NCBI GenBank assembly: GCA_002440885.1
Contig: DJVY01000107.1
Coordinates: 1 to 13,654, forward strand
Source of the DNA: Bacteroidales bacterium UBA6244
GTDB lineage: Bacteria > Bacteroidota > Bacteroidia > Bacteroidales > F082
Direction of reading: 5' to 3'
Length of the DNA: 13,654 nt
A model generated the notes under the pieces. That model was not told the DNA's origin. It did no database searches and saw only the letters and a list, made by a program, of their open reading frames with translations. Below, one piece after another: positions 6,688 through 13,654 of the stretch (its first letter is position 1; each line of letters opens with the position of its first letter). The position numbers were made by a program, and so were the translations under genes.

Positions 6688-9600
6688 ATGAATAGAATTA
6701 TCATTTTGCTTTTTTCATTGTTCTGGTTGGTTTGTCTAAACGGACAGAATAGTTATATGGTTGGTTACCAAGAGGTCGTGTCGGGAAACAATTTTACCTA
6801 TCATTCCCCTTTATCCAATTCTGAGGCTTGTTTGTTGATCAGGGCAAACAAGGACTTTCAACCCATTGTTTGGAATACCCGAATCGTGCCTCCTGAGTTT
6901 AAAGATGAAGAAATATCCTTTGTTTGGCTCTATGGGATGGATGTAACCCCGACACCTCAAACATTCATCATTTGTATTAATGACCAAAGGTTGGGCTCTT
7001 TTCAAAGTCCGGTTTCTAATAACCTGACAAAATGGACGATAGAGGGCGATCAGGGATCTCAATTAACTTTTCACAAAACGATGGTTGACAGGCACGGCGA
7101 TCAAATGGGTTTTGCCGTGTTGACAGTTCCCATATCACTTGTCGTTCCAGGTGAAGCGGCGCAAATCAAAATAGAGGCCATTGATAAGGATAGCCAGATT
7201 TGGTTCATGACTTATAAGGTGTCTCTGGAAGAGGATATTGCTATAAAACAGCTTGGGGTGGTTACTAAAGCAGGTGATGAGTTTAAACATGTTGCCCGGA
7301 TAAAAATGATACATCTGGGAGATCCTGTTAATTCAACCATTACCATTGGCGATCAGCGTGCAATCACAACCCTGATTCCGGGCGTCAACGAGATTGATTT
7401 TCTACTCCCTGTCGTTGCAGACTCTGCTTTTTTTACAGCCAAAATTGAAACCGGAGGCATGCCAGCCTCATATCATACCTTTTGGCTAGCTCCTGTAAAA
7501 GAATGGACCATTTATCTGGTTCAACATTCCCACACAGATATCGGGTATACCCGTTCTCAAACTGAAATACTGGCAGAACATTTGCGGTATATCGATTTTG
7601 CCCTCGATTTTTGCGATCAAACCGACAATTACCCGGAGGAGGCCAAATTCCGCTGGACTTGCGAAGCCGCGTGGACAGTTAGGGAATACCTTAAAGCAAG
7701 GCCTGAAAGTCAGATAAATCGTTTACTTCAACGTATTAAGGAAGGTCGTATAGAAGTTACAGGGATGTTTTTTAACTATTCAGAAGTAGTTGATGAAACA
7801 TCGCTGGCCATGCAAACCCAGACGCTGACTCACTTTAAAGAAAAAGGAATTGAAGTAAGTACAGCCATGCAAAATGATGTAAATGGTATTGGCTGGTGCA
7901 TGGTTGATTTATTTAACAACACGGGAGTAAAGTACCTGATCATGGGTCAACATGGGCATCGAGCACAAATTCCTTTTGACAAACCAACAGCTTTCTGGTG
8001 GGAATCGCCTGCCGGGAATCGCCTGCTGGCCTACCGTAGTGAGCACTATATGCATGGAAACTCGTTAGGTCTTACTACTGGGAATATCGATGCGTTCAGC
8101 GCCAATTTGTCGAACTACCTGGAAGATCTGGAACGTAAAAACTACCCTTTTAATCATACAGCATTTCAGTTCTCGGGTTATGTTACTGATAACTCGCCAC
8201 CTTCTACCATTGCTTGCGATATCGTAAAAGAGTGGAATGAAAAATACGAATGGCCAAAACTAAAGATTTCGCTGGCCCGTGAGTTCATGACCTATCTGGA
8301 TGAGCATGAGGGCGCACATCTTCCTGTAAAACAAGTAGCCTGGCCTGATTGGTGGTCGGATGGCTTTGGGTCGGCCATGAATGAAACCAAAGCAGCCCGG
8401 TCAACCCACGCCGAGATGATTGGCAACATGGGCCTGTTTTCCATGGCGCGCCTGATGGGAGCTGATATTCCTGATCAAATTAATGTGGATATACGTGATT
8501 GTTATGATAACCTTCTGTTTTATGATGAACATACATTTGGTGCGGATGTAAGCATTTCCGATCCCATGGCCGAAAATGTAATTGTTCAGTGGGGGCAAAA
8601 ATCTGCTTACGCCTGGTCGGCAGTAAAACAATCCGGTCTGTTGAAAGAAAAAGCACTGGGATATCTACAACCCTTTATTCCAAAATCAGATGTTCCAACC
8701 ATTGCGGTTTTTAATACCCTGAACTGGAAGCGCTCTGGTTTGGCAGAGGTGTATATCGACCATCAAATTCTTCCTTTGGACAAAGATTTCAAAATTTTGG
8801 ATGAAGACGGTAATGCGGTGGATGCGCATCTCATGAGCAGTAGGAATGATGGTAGTTATTGGTCGCTCTGGGTAAATGATATTCCGGCGATGGGATATGC
8901 CCTGCTTCGTGTTGAAGTAAACAGTACCAAAACCAAGTCGGGAACAAGTTTGAAGCCTGAAAATCAACTTGAAAACAATTACTATAAAATCACCATCGAT
9001 GCAAAAAGAGGCACTGTTTCGCATATTTATGATAAAGAGCTAAACCATGAGTTGGTTGATCAGGAAAGCGAGACGCAGCTGGGAGCCCTGATTTATGAAG
9101 AGCTTGAAAACAGACATGTTCTGGAGCGTTTGACCGGTTCCAACAGAGATACAACCTATGTTCCCTTGAGAAAACAACTTCATTCTTTGGAAGAGGTACA
9201 GGTTTCAGAAGTGATTCCGGGTGAGCTGTGGAACAGTGTCAGGATAACCGGGTCGCTCGAAAAGTGTTCGGATGAGTCTGGTGTTCAAATCGAAATACGT
9301 CTTTATCACCACGAAAAGAAAATCGAACTGCTTTACGCTACACGCAAATTGAATGTATCCACTCCTGAAGCGCTATACGTGGCTTTCCCATTCACAATGA
9401 CTCCGTCGGGCGAGCTTAGCTATGAAGTTCAGGGAGGAACTGTCCGTCCGGGGTTTAATCAACTGGAAGGGACTTCTTCCGACTGGAATCTCTTGCAAAA
9501 TTTCGCTTCCGTTCGAAATCAGGAGGCGCAAATTGTATTTAGCAGCAAAAGCACCCCATTGGTTCAGTTTGGTGAGATAAACACCGGCCATTTTTATTAT

Positions 9601-10080
9601 ACCTATCAACCTGAAAAAACGCACGTGTATTCATGGGTGCTTAATAACTATTGGACAACCAATTTCAAAGCAAGTCAGGAAGGGGGGATGTCGTGGAATT
9701 ATTACATCACTTCTATGAAAAACAACTCCAATACTGCGGCAACACACTTTGGATGGGAAAACAGGATTCCACTTGCGGCCCGTGTAATTCCGTCAGGCGC
9801 TGTTAACGATATGTACTACCCAAGATCGGTTCTGAACATCGATGTGCCAAACCTGCTATTGGTGGATTCGCAACTGGCCAACACGAAAGAGGCTATTGTA
9901 TTGCACTTGCGTGAAACTGAAGGTGATCAGGCCATGCTCGATGTTGATCGGTTAAAACGGGAAACAAAAGCTTTGTCGATAAGTGAGGTGAATGTCCTCG
10001 GAGAAGAAATTCAAGTGCTGACCAAGCCCTTACTTTTTGAGAAATATGAAACCAAATTCCTTCTTATAAAGTTAGAGTAA
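6688..10080 (+). CDS. secreted glycoside hydrolase family 38 alpha-mannosidase-like enzyme
   Basis: This 1130-residue enzyme is predicted to hydrolyse alpha-linked mannose from glycans outside the cytoplasm. A signal peptide (residues 1-19, hydrophobic core IIILLFSLFWLVCL) probably ends before QNS; there is no lipobox, so it is not a lipoprotein. Residues about 20-270 are a beta-rich extra domain. The catalytic domain begins at YLVQHSHTDIGYT (276-288); by comparison with GH38, His282 and Asp284 are likely zinc ligands. Asp397 in QNDVNG (395-400) is the likely nucleophile, and His574 in RSTHAEM is a possible further zinc ligand. Residues from about 650 to the end form the usual beta-sandwich part. 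The start is fixed by an in-frame TGA seven bases before the ATG. The length is at the large end for GH38. No SusC/SusD pair or other sugar gene lies beside it, so the substrate (N-glycan, fungal or algal mannan) is open. Confidence 0.9.
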   Translation: MNRIIILLFSLFWLVCLNGQNSYMVGYQEVVSGNNFTYHSPLSNSEACLLIRANKDFQPIVWNTRIVPPEFKDEEISFVWLYGMDVTPTPQTFIICINDQRLGSFQSPVSNNLTKWTIEGDQGSQLTFHKTMVDRHGDQMGFAVLTVPISLVVPGEAAQIKIEAIDKDSQIWFMTYKVSLEEDIAIKQLGVVTKAGDEFKHVARIKMIHLGDPVNSTITIGDQRAITTLIPGVNEIDFLLPVVADSAFFTAKIETGGMPASYHTFWLAPVKEWTIYLVQHSHTDIGYTRSQTEILAEHLRYIDFALDFCDQTDNYPEEAKFRWTCEAAWTVREYLKARPESQINRLLQRIKEGRIEVTGMFFNYSEVVDETSLAMQTQTLTHFKEKGIEVSTAMQNDVNGIGWCMVDLFNNTGVKYLIMGQHGHRAQIPFDKPTAFWWESPAGNRLLAYRSEHYMHGNSLGLTTGNIDAFSANLSNYLEDLERKNYPFNHTAFQFSGYVTDNSPPSTIACDIVKEWNEKYEWPKLKISLAREFMTYLDEHEGAHLPVKQVAWPDWWSDGFGSAMNETKAARSTHAEMIGNMGLFSMARLMGADIPDQINVDIRDCYDNLLFYDEHTFGADVSISDPMAENVIVQWGQKSAYAWSAVKQSGLLKEKALGYLQPFIPKSDVPTIAVFNTLNWKRSGLAEVYIDHQILPLDKDFKILDEDGNAVDAHLMSSRNDGSYWSLWVNDIPAMGYALLRVEVNSTKTKSGTSLKPENQLENNYYKITIDAKRGTVSHIYDKELNHELVDQESETQLGALIYEELENRHVLERLTGSNRDTTYVPLRKQLHSLEEVQVSEVIPGELWNSVRITGSLEKCSDESGVQIEIRLYHHEKKIELLYATRKLNVSTPEALYVAFPFTMTPSGELSYEVQGGTVRPGFNQLEGTSSDWNLLQNFASVRNQEAQIVFSSKSTPLVQFGEINTGHFYYTYQPEKTHVYSWVLNNYWTTNFKASQEGGMSWNYYITSMKNNSNTAATHFGWENRIPLAARVIPSGAVNDMYYPRSVLNIDVPNLLLVDSQLANTKEAIVLHLRETEGDQAMLDVDRLKRETKALSISEVNVLGEEIQVLTKPLLFEKYETKFLLIKLE

Positions 10081-10167
10081 CTCCGCCTTTAAACAGCCAA
10101 TCGTAGCTTCCGGCCTTAGCTTTTTGATCGTTTGCAGGAAAATTACAATTATCTGTAAAAAAATGCG

Positions 10168-10197
10168 TTGTTGTTTTGGTCAACGATTGTACCTTTA
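10168..10197 (+). promoter_or_regulatory. candidate promoter of the adaptor-permease pair
   Basis: TTG (10168-10170) is followed after 19 bases by TACCTTTA (10190-10197), one mismatch from TAnnTTTG, and lies 16 bases before the adaptor ATG. Spacing is good for a Bacteroidota promoter. It suggests that the exporter genes are transcribed separately from the mannosidase, 133 bases upstream. The rest of this gap holds no convincing terminator. Confidence 0.45.
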
Positions 10198-10213
10198 CCA
10201 ACTCTTAACTTAA

Positions 10214-11608
10214 ATGTCAATGAAACGTAAAAATCTACTTGTACTCCTTGGTGTAATTATTGCGCTGATTGCCTTTTTGTGGTTTTTCATGTCAGACGAT
10301 ATGGCAACAGAAAATACCATCATGGTAAAAGCGAAGAGAGGACAGTTTTTAATTCAGGTTACCACCACGGGTGAGCTTGAAGCCCGATCCAGTGAAAACA
10401 TCATGGGGCCAAATGCCAATGGGCTTCGCAACGCGCGTATACACCGGTATACTATCGAAGACATCGTTCCTGATGGTACGGTGGTCGACTCGGGTCAGTG
10501 GGTGGCTACTATCGACAGAAGTGATTTGGAAAATCAAATAAAAGACCAGGAATTAGAGGTGGAAAAACTCGAAACACAGTTTATCAAAACCCAGCTTGAC
10601 ACCACCCTCACCCTTCGGAGTGCCCGCGATGAGCTGATCAATTTAAAATACCAAACAGAAGAGAAAAAAATTATCGTCGACCAATCCATTTATGAACCAC
10701 CTGCAACCCAACGCCAGGTGCAGATCGACCTGGAAAAAACGGAGCGCGCCTATACACAGACCCTTCAAAATTATACCATTAAGCAGCAACAATCGGTAGC
10801 GAATATGCGCGAGGTGGCAACAAACCTCGAAAAAGCCCGCCGTGTGTTGAATGAGTTTGTCGATTTAAAGAAGGAGTTTACTATAATCGCACCCAAGTCG
10901 GGTATGGTGAACTACAAGCGCGATTGGTCGGGGCAGAAACTGGGTGCCGGCGACCAAATCAGTAGCTGGGAAAATGTGGTGGCCATCCTTCCAAACCTAA
11001 GTGCAATGAATTCACGCACTTACGTCAATGAAATTGATATATCCAAAGTAAAAACCGGACAGGAAGCCATTATCGAAATCGATGCCTTTCCGGATAAACG
11101 TTTTTCGGGTGTCGTGCACGAAGTGGCCAACATGGGTGAACAAATGCGTAACTCCAATGCCAAAGTGTTTGAGGTGATGATTCAGATAGATGGATATGAT
11201 TCCATCCTGCGCCCCTCCATGACTACCAAGAACAGCATCATAACCGAGATAATCGATTCGGTGTTGTATGTGCCCATCGAAGCTGTAAATACCATTGATA
11301 CAGTGAGTTTTGTTTACACCACTTCGGGAAGGCGGCAACAAGTTATTTCCGGAAAAAGCAGTGAGACCGACATTATTATTCACGAAGGACTTGATGAGGA
11401 CGACGAGGTTTATCTCATTCCTCCTGAGCAGGCTGATCAGTGGTCGTTGCGCCGTTTGGATGACGCAGTAATAGAGAAATACAAAGTGGAGAAACCCGCT
11501 GAAGATACAGTTGAAATCAATAAAGAGCGTGGCCGGAAACGTCCGGGTGGTCCTGGAAACAGGCAGGGAAAACCTAACGGACAAAAGCCTCAGGGGAGAA
11601 ATAAATAA
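10214..11608 (+). CDS. HlyD/RND-type periplasmic adaptor subunit of an exporter
   Basis: This 464-residue protein is a membrane fusion protein that would link an inner-membrane transporter to an outer-membrane channel. A basic start (MSMKRKN) and one helix (about 8-26) anchor it in the inner membrane. The first lipoyl half is at about 36-101, with VVDSGQWVATID (90-101) as the usual turn. A long charged helical hairpin follows (about 103-217). The second lipoyl half contains FTIIAPKSGMVNYKRDW (222-238), and beta-barrel and membrane-proximal strands run to about 405. The last 28 residues are rich in Arg, Lys, Gly, Pro and Gln. The next gene, 14 bases on, is a MacB-type permease, so this is the adaptor of an ABC exporter rather than an RND pump. 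ATG at 10214 is kept over the ATG two codons later because it is nearest the promoter spacing; either is possible. The substrate cannot be told. Confidence 0.92.
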   Translation: MSMKRKNLLVLLGVIIALIAFLWFFMSDDMATENTIMVKAKRGQFLIQVTTTGELEARSSENIMGPNANGLRNARIHRYTIEDIVPDGTVVDSGQWVATIDRSDLENQIKDQELEVEKLETQFIKTQLDTTLTLRSARDELINLKYQTEEKKIIVDQSIYEPPATQRQVQIDLEKTERAYTQTLQNYTIKQQQSVANMREVATNLEKARRVLNEFVDLKKEFTIIAPKSGMVNYKRDWSGQKLGAGDQISSWENVVAILPNLSAMNSRTYVNEIDISKVKTGQEAIIEIDAFPDKRFSGVVHEVANMGEQMRNSNAKVFEVMIQIDGYDSILRPSMTTKNSIITEIIDSVLYVPIEAVNTIDTVSFVYTTSGRRQQVISGKSSETDIIIHEGLDEDDEVYLIPPEQADQWSLRRLDDAVIEKYKVEKPAEDTVEINKERGRKRPGGPGNRQGKPNGQKPQGRNK

Positions 11609-11622
11609 AAAATCAAGCAGCT

Positions 11623-12969
11623 TTGGAAAGATATCTTCAAATACTTACCCTGTCGTTAGATGCGGTTTTTGCCAATAAATTTCGTTCCATACTTACGGCG
11701 CTTGGAATAATATTTGGCGTAGCAGCCGTAATCGCCATGATGGCCATTGGCAATGGAGCACGTCAGGAAATTCTCGATCAGATAAAACTCGTGGGGTTGA
11801 ATAACATTGTGATTTCGGCCAAAACCACCGACAGCCAAACCGACACCGATGAAGAAAGCGATGAAAAGACCCTAAGCAAAAAGTATTCGCCGGGTCTGAC
11901 GCTTAAAGATGTCAGCAATATTGCCCAAAATTTGCCCACTGTTAAGGTGGTCAGCCCCGAAGTAATTTACCCCACACTGGCCATAAGCAGTGGAAAAAAG
12001 TTAAATATAGACTTGTCGGGAGTTACTTCTGATTATTTTGAGATTTTTAATCAGGAGCTAAAGAATGGCGTCACGTTTAGTGAAATGCAAAGTGAGATGG
12101 GTGCTCCTGTTTGCGTAATTAGCCCTGAAGTAGCCGGGAAGTTGTTCCCCAACCAGGATCCCATAGGGCAGAAGCTTAAATGTGGCAACATTTGGCTCGA
12201 GGTTATTGGGGTGCTAAAAGGTGTCCAGGTTAGCGAAAAAGCAGAGAATATGGGGGTTAGCAACTACAGCAAGAGTGTTTTTGCTCCAATCAAAACGCTC
12301 TTGCTCAGGTATAAAGACCGTTCTCTGGTGAATCAGTCAAGCCTGATGGGAGGAAACAGCATCATTTTTTTTGGAGGAGGAGCTATCTCCTTTTCTTCCG
12401 GTGGTAGTACCGAATCGGAAAACCAGCTCGATAAAATTGTGGTTCAGGTGAAAGAAAGCAGCCAGCTGTCGGCAACTGCTGAAGCCATTAAGAAAATGCT
12501 TACACGACGCCACCAGGGCGTAGATGATTTTCAAATTACCATCCCTGAACTTTTACTCAAACAAGAGCAAAAAACCAAAGATATTTTCAATATCGTTCTG
12601 GGTGCTATTGCCGGCATCTCCCTTGTGGTGGGAGGTATCGGCATTATGAACATCATGCTGGCTTCGGTGATGGAGCGCATCCGCGAAATTGGCGTGCGCC
12701 GGGCTACCGGAGCCACACGCCGTGACATCATTTTCCAGTTTCTGTCGGAAGCAACTTTTATTAGTATTTCCGGAGGATTGATCGGTGTTGTGCTCGGGGT
12801 GGTCATGGCTAAAATCATCACCTTCTCAACAGATATTTTGACCATAGTTTCGTTTTGGTCTATCCTCCTTTCGTTTGGTGTGGCTGCTTCTGTCGGTATA
12901 ATCTTCGGCTTTCTGCCTGCACGCAAGGCTGCAGAGCAAGATCCCGTTGAGTCGCTACGGCATGATTAA
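11623..12969 (+). CDS. MacB/FtsX-type ABC exporter permease, TTG start
   Basis: This 448-residue protein is an ABC transporter permease of the MacB type, lacking an ATPase domain. Helix 1 (about 22-43) with LTALGIIFGVAAVIAMMAIG (24-43) is the classic start of the family. A periplasmic MacB_PCD-like domain (about 45-318) follows, then helices at about 323-346, 373-397 and 408-430, the cytoplasmic loop ERIREIGVRRATGATRRDII (351-370) that contacts the ATPase, and the tail PARKAAEQDPVESLRHD. The reading frame has a stop at 11602-11604 and no ATG before residue 39, inside helix 1, so TTG at 11623 is the only start giving a full protein. Two oddities stand out: an acidic linker (68-82) and a glycine-rich, hydrophobic insertion (about 240-263) in the periplasmic domain. 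The partner is the adaptor 14 bases upstream. No ATPase gene is in the window, so it must be supplied elsewhere. Confidence 0.93.
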   Translation: MERYLQILTLSLDAVFANKFRSILTALGIIFGVAAVIAMMAIGNGARQEILDQIKLVGLNNIVISAKTTDSQTDTDEESDEKTLSKKYSPGLTLKDVSNIAQNLPTVKVVSPEVIYPTLAISSGKKLNIDLSGVTSDYFEIFNQELKNGVTFSEMQSEMGAPVCVISPEVAGKLFPNQDPIGQKLKCGNIWLEVIGVLKGVQVSEKAENMGVSNYSKSVFAPIKTLLLRYKDRSLVNQSSLMGGNSIIFFGGGAISFSSGGSTESENQLDKIVVQVKESSQLSATAEAIKKMLTRRHQGVDDFQITIPELLLKQEQKTKDIFNIVLGAIAGISLVVGGIGIMNIMLASVMERIREIGVRRATGATRRDIIFQFLSEATFISISGGLIGVVLGVVMAKIITFSTDILTIVSFWSILLSFGVAASVGIIFGFLPARKAAEQDPVESLRHD

Positions 12970-12994
12970 ATGGCTTCTTTTCGACTTTTCTTCC

Positions 12995-13654
12995 TTATTT
13001 CCCCAATGGATTTAGCATCAAATCCCAGTATTTCTCGCTAGTCATGCTGTCGTAATGTAAATATCCGTAGCGGTACTGATAGGTTTGCAATTGGCAGAAT
13101 AGGGTGAGCACAATGATGAGGCCAATAACGGTTTTTGGGGTTTTGATGTGGGTAAGCATCAAGCCGAGAAGAACCATAAAATAGGGTAAATATTCCACCA
13201 TCACGCGCGACGAAAAACTTCCTCCATAATACCAGAGCCACCAACTACTAAGTAGGTAGATTACAAGAACCAGAAAACCCAATAACCACCATGCAGCGTA
13301 TTTGGATTGTCGGTACAGGAAAACCTGACCTCCAATCGCGACAAAAGCAAGTGGGGTGTATAAAAAGAACCCCTTTTTAAAAGAAAAAAGAAAATCAAAA
13401 ATATGAATTTCGGAGAAATTAAAACCTTCTCCCTGGTAAGAGAAAACAAAAGGATGTCCGGTTTGTAACCAATAAATTACATTTTGAATGCCTGTAATTA
13501 AGACTGCAAGAACAAGCCCAAACATTAACCAGTTTGGTTTTTTTACTAACGCCCACCACCCCGATTTAAACGCAGTATAACTTCCTGCAATAAAGGGTAA
13601 GCTTATGATGACCAAAGCGTTTACCGGCCTGATCAAAACGATCAGTCCAAAAGC
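12995..13654 (-). CDS. polytopic membrane protein, probable GT-C type glycosyltransferase (5' end outside window)
   Basis: 219 codons of the C-terminal part are visible; the frame is open to the window edge, so the true start lies beyond 13654 (a TTG at 13636 is internal). At least six hydrophobic helices are visible. The segments LIVLIRPVNALVI near the edge, the extracytoplasmic loop with SYQGEGFNFSEIHIFDFLFS, the following KKGFFLYTP, and the WWLWYYGGSFSSRVMVEYLP segment resemble the C-terminal half of Bacteroidota membrane proteins annotated as GT39/RgtA-like glycosyltransferases, which use lipid-linked sugars. The catalytic acidic residues of such enzymes lie in the N-terminal loops, which are not seen here, so the activity is unproven. 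It converges on the permease gene, with 25 bases between the stop codons. Confidence 0.75.
   Translation of the reverse strand, partial: AFGLIVLIRPVNALVIISLPFIAGSYTAFKSGWWALVKKPNWLMFGLVLAVLITGIQNVIYWLQTGHPFVFSYQGEGFNFSEIHIFDFLFSFKKGFFLYTPLAFVAIGGQVFLYRQSKYAAWWLLGFLVLVIYLLSSWWLWYYGGSFSSRVMVEYLPYFMVLLGLMLTHIKTPKTVIGLIIVLTLFCQLQTYQYRYGYLHYDSMTSEKYWDLMLNPLGK

Noticed and set aside
10105..10125. AGCT...AGCT followed by a T-run after the mannosidase stop, considered as a terminator
   Set aside because: Only a four-base stem with mismatched interior; too weak to call.
11012..11584. 190-codon minus-strand open frame opposite the adaptor gene
   Set aside because: It is antisense to a clear HlyD-type gene; the His/Asn/Ile-rich translation has no domain pattern and reflects codon use of the real gene.
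12531..12926. 131-codon minus-strand open frame opposite the permease
   Set aside because: It is antisense to the conserved FtsX part of the permease; its Arg/Pro/Met-rich translation looks like a shadow.

Overview
The window looks like a chromosomal segment of a Bacteroidota bacterium. The reasons are: upstream regions with matches to the Bacteroidota -7 promoter element TAnnTTTG rather than -35/-10 boxes; no obvious Shine-Dalgarno sequences; a three-subunit proton-translocating transhydrogenase; a large secreted GH38-type mannosidase; and adaptor/permease proteins of the kind common in that phylum. A marine or sediment Bacteroidales/Marinilabiliales lineage is a guess. I see no rRNA, tRNA, CRISPR array, insertion sequence or phage gene.

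Left block, minus strand (1-6130), transcribed right to left: a small antibiotic-biosynthesis-monooxygenase (ABM) fold protein; an 895-residue membrane-anchored protein with an N-terminal DUF3352-like part and a C-terminal beta-propeller-like part; then pntAA, pntAB and pntB, which encode the complete NAD(P)+ transhydrogenase apart from roughly the last dozen codons of pntB, cut by the window edge. The three pnt genes are 6-12 bases apart and are surely one operon. The 895-residue gene and pntAA each have their own candidate -7 element. The transhydrogenase uses the proton gradient to reduce NADP+ with NADH; the ABM-like protein may belong to redox or small-molecule metabolism, but nothing in the sequence ties it to the pnt genes.

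Middle (6131-6687): a 557-base divergent intergenic region, the only long gap. It holds a perfect TAnnTTTG element overlapped by a 15-base palindrome, a wider inverted repeat and a 17-codon mini-ORF, all upstream of the mannosidase.

Right block, plus strand (6688-12969): a secreted glycoside hydrolase family 38 alpha-mannosidase-like enzyme; then, behind its own candidate promoter, a HlyD-type periplasmic adaptor and a MacB/FtsX-type ABC permease, 14 bases apart. The pair resembles the inner-membrane part of a tripartite ABC exporter, but no ATPase and no TolC-like protein lie in the window. The permease appears to start at TTG.

Right edge (12995-13654): the 3' part of a convergent minus-strand gene for a polytopic membrane protein, probably of the GT-C glycosyltransferase type, only 25 bases from the permease stop.

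Overall this is a fairly ordinary core-genome region. The points most worth a second look are the propeller protein beside pnt, the Asn at the PntB position that is the proton-path His in E. coli, the ATPase-less exporter pair with its glycine-rich periplasmic insertion, and the palindrome on the mannosidase promoter. I do not see convincing evidence of a new multi-gene system.
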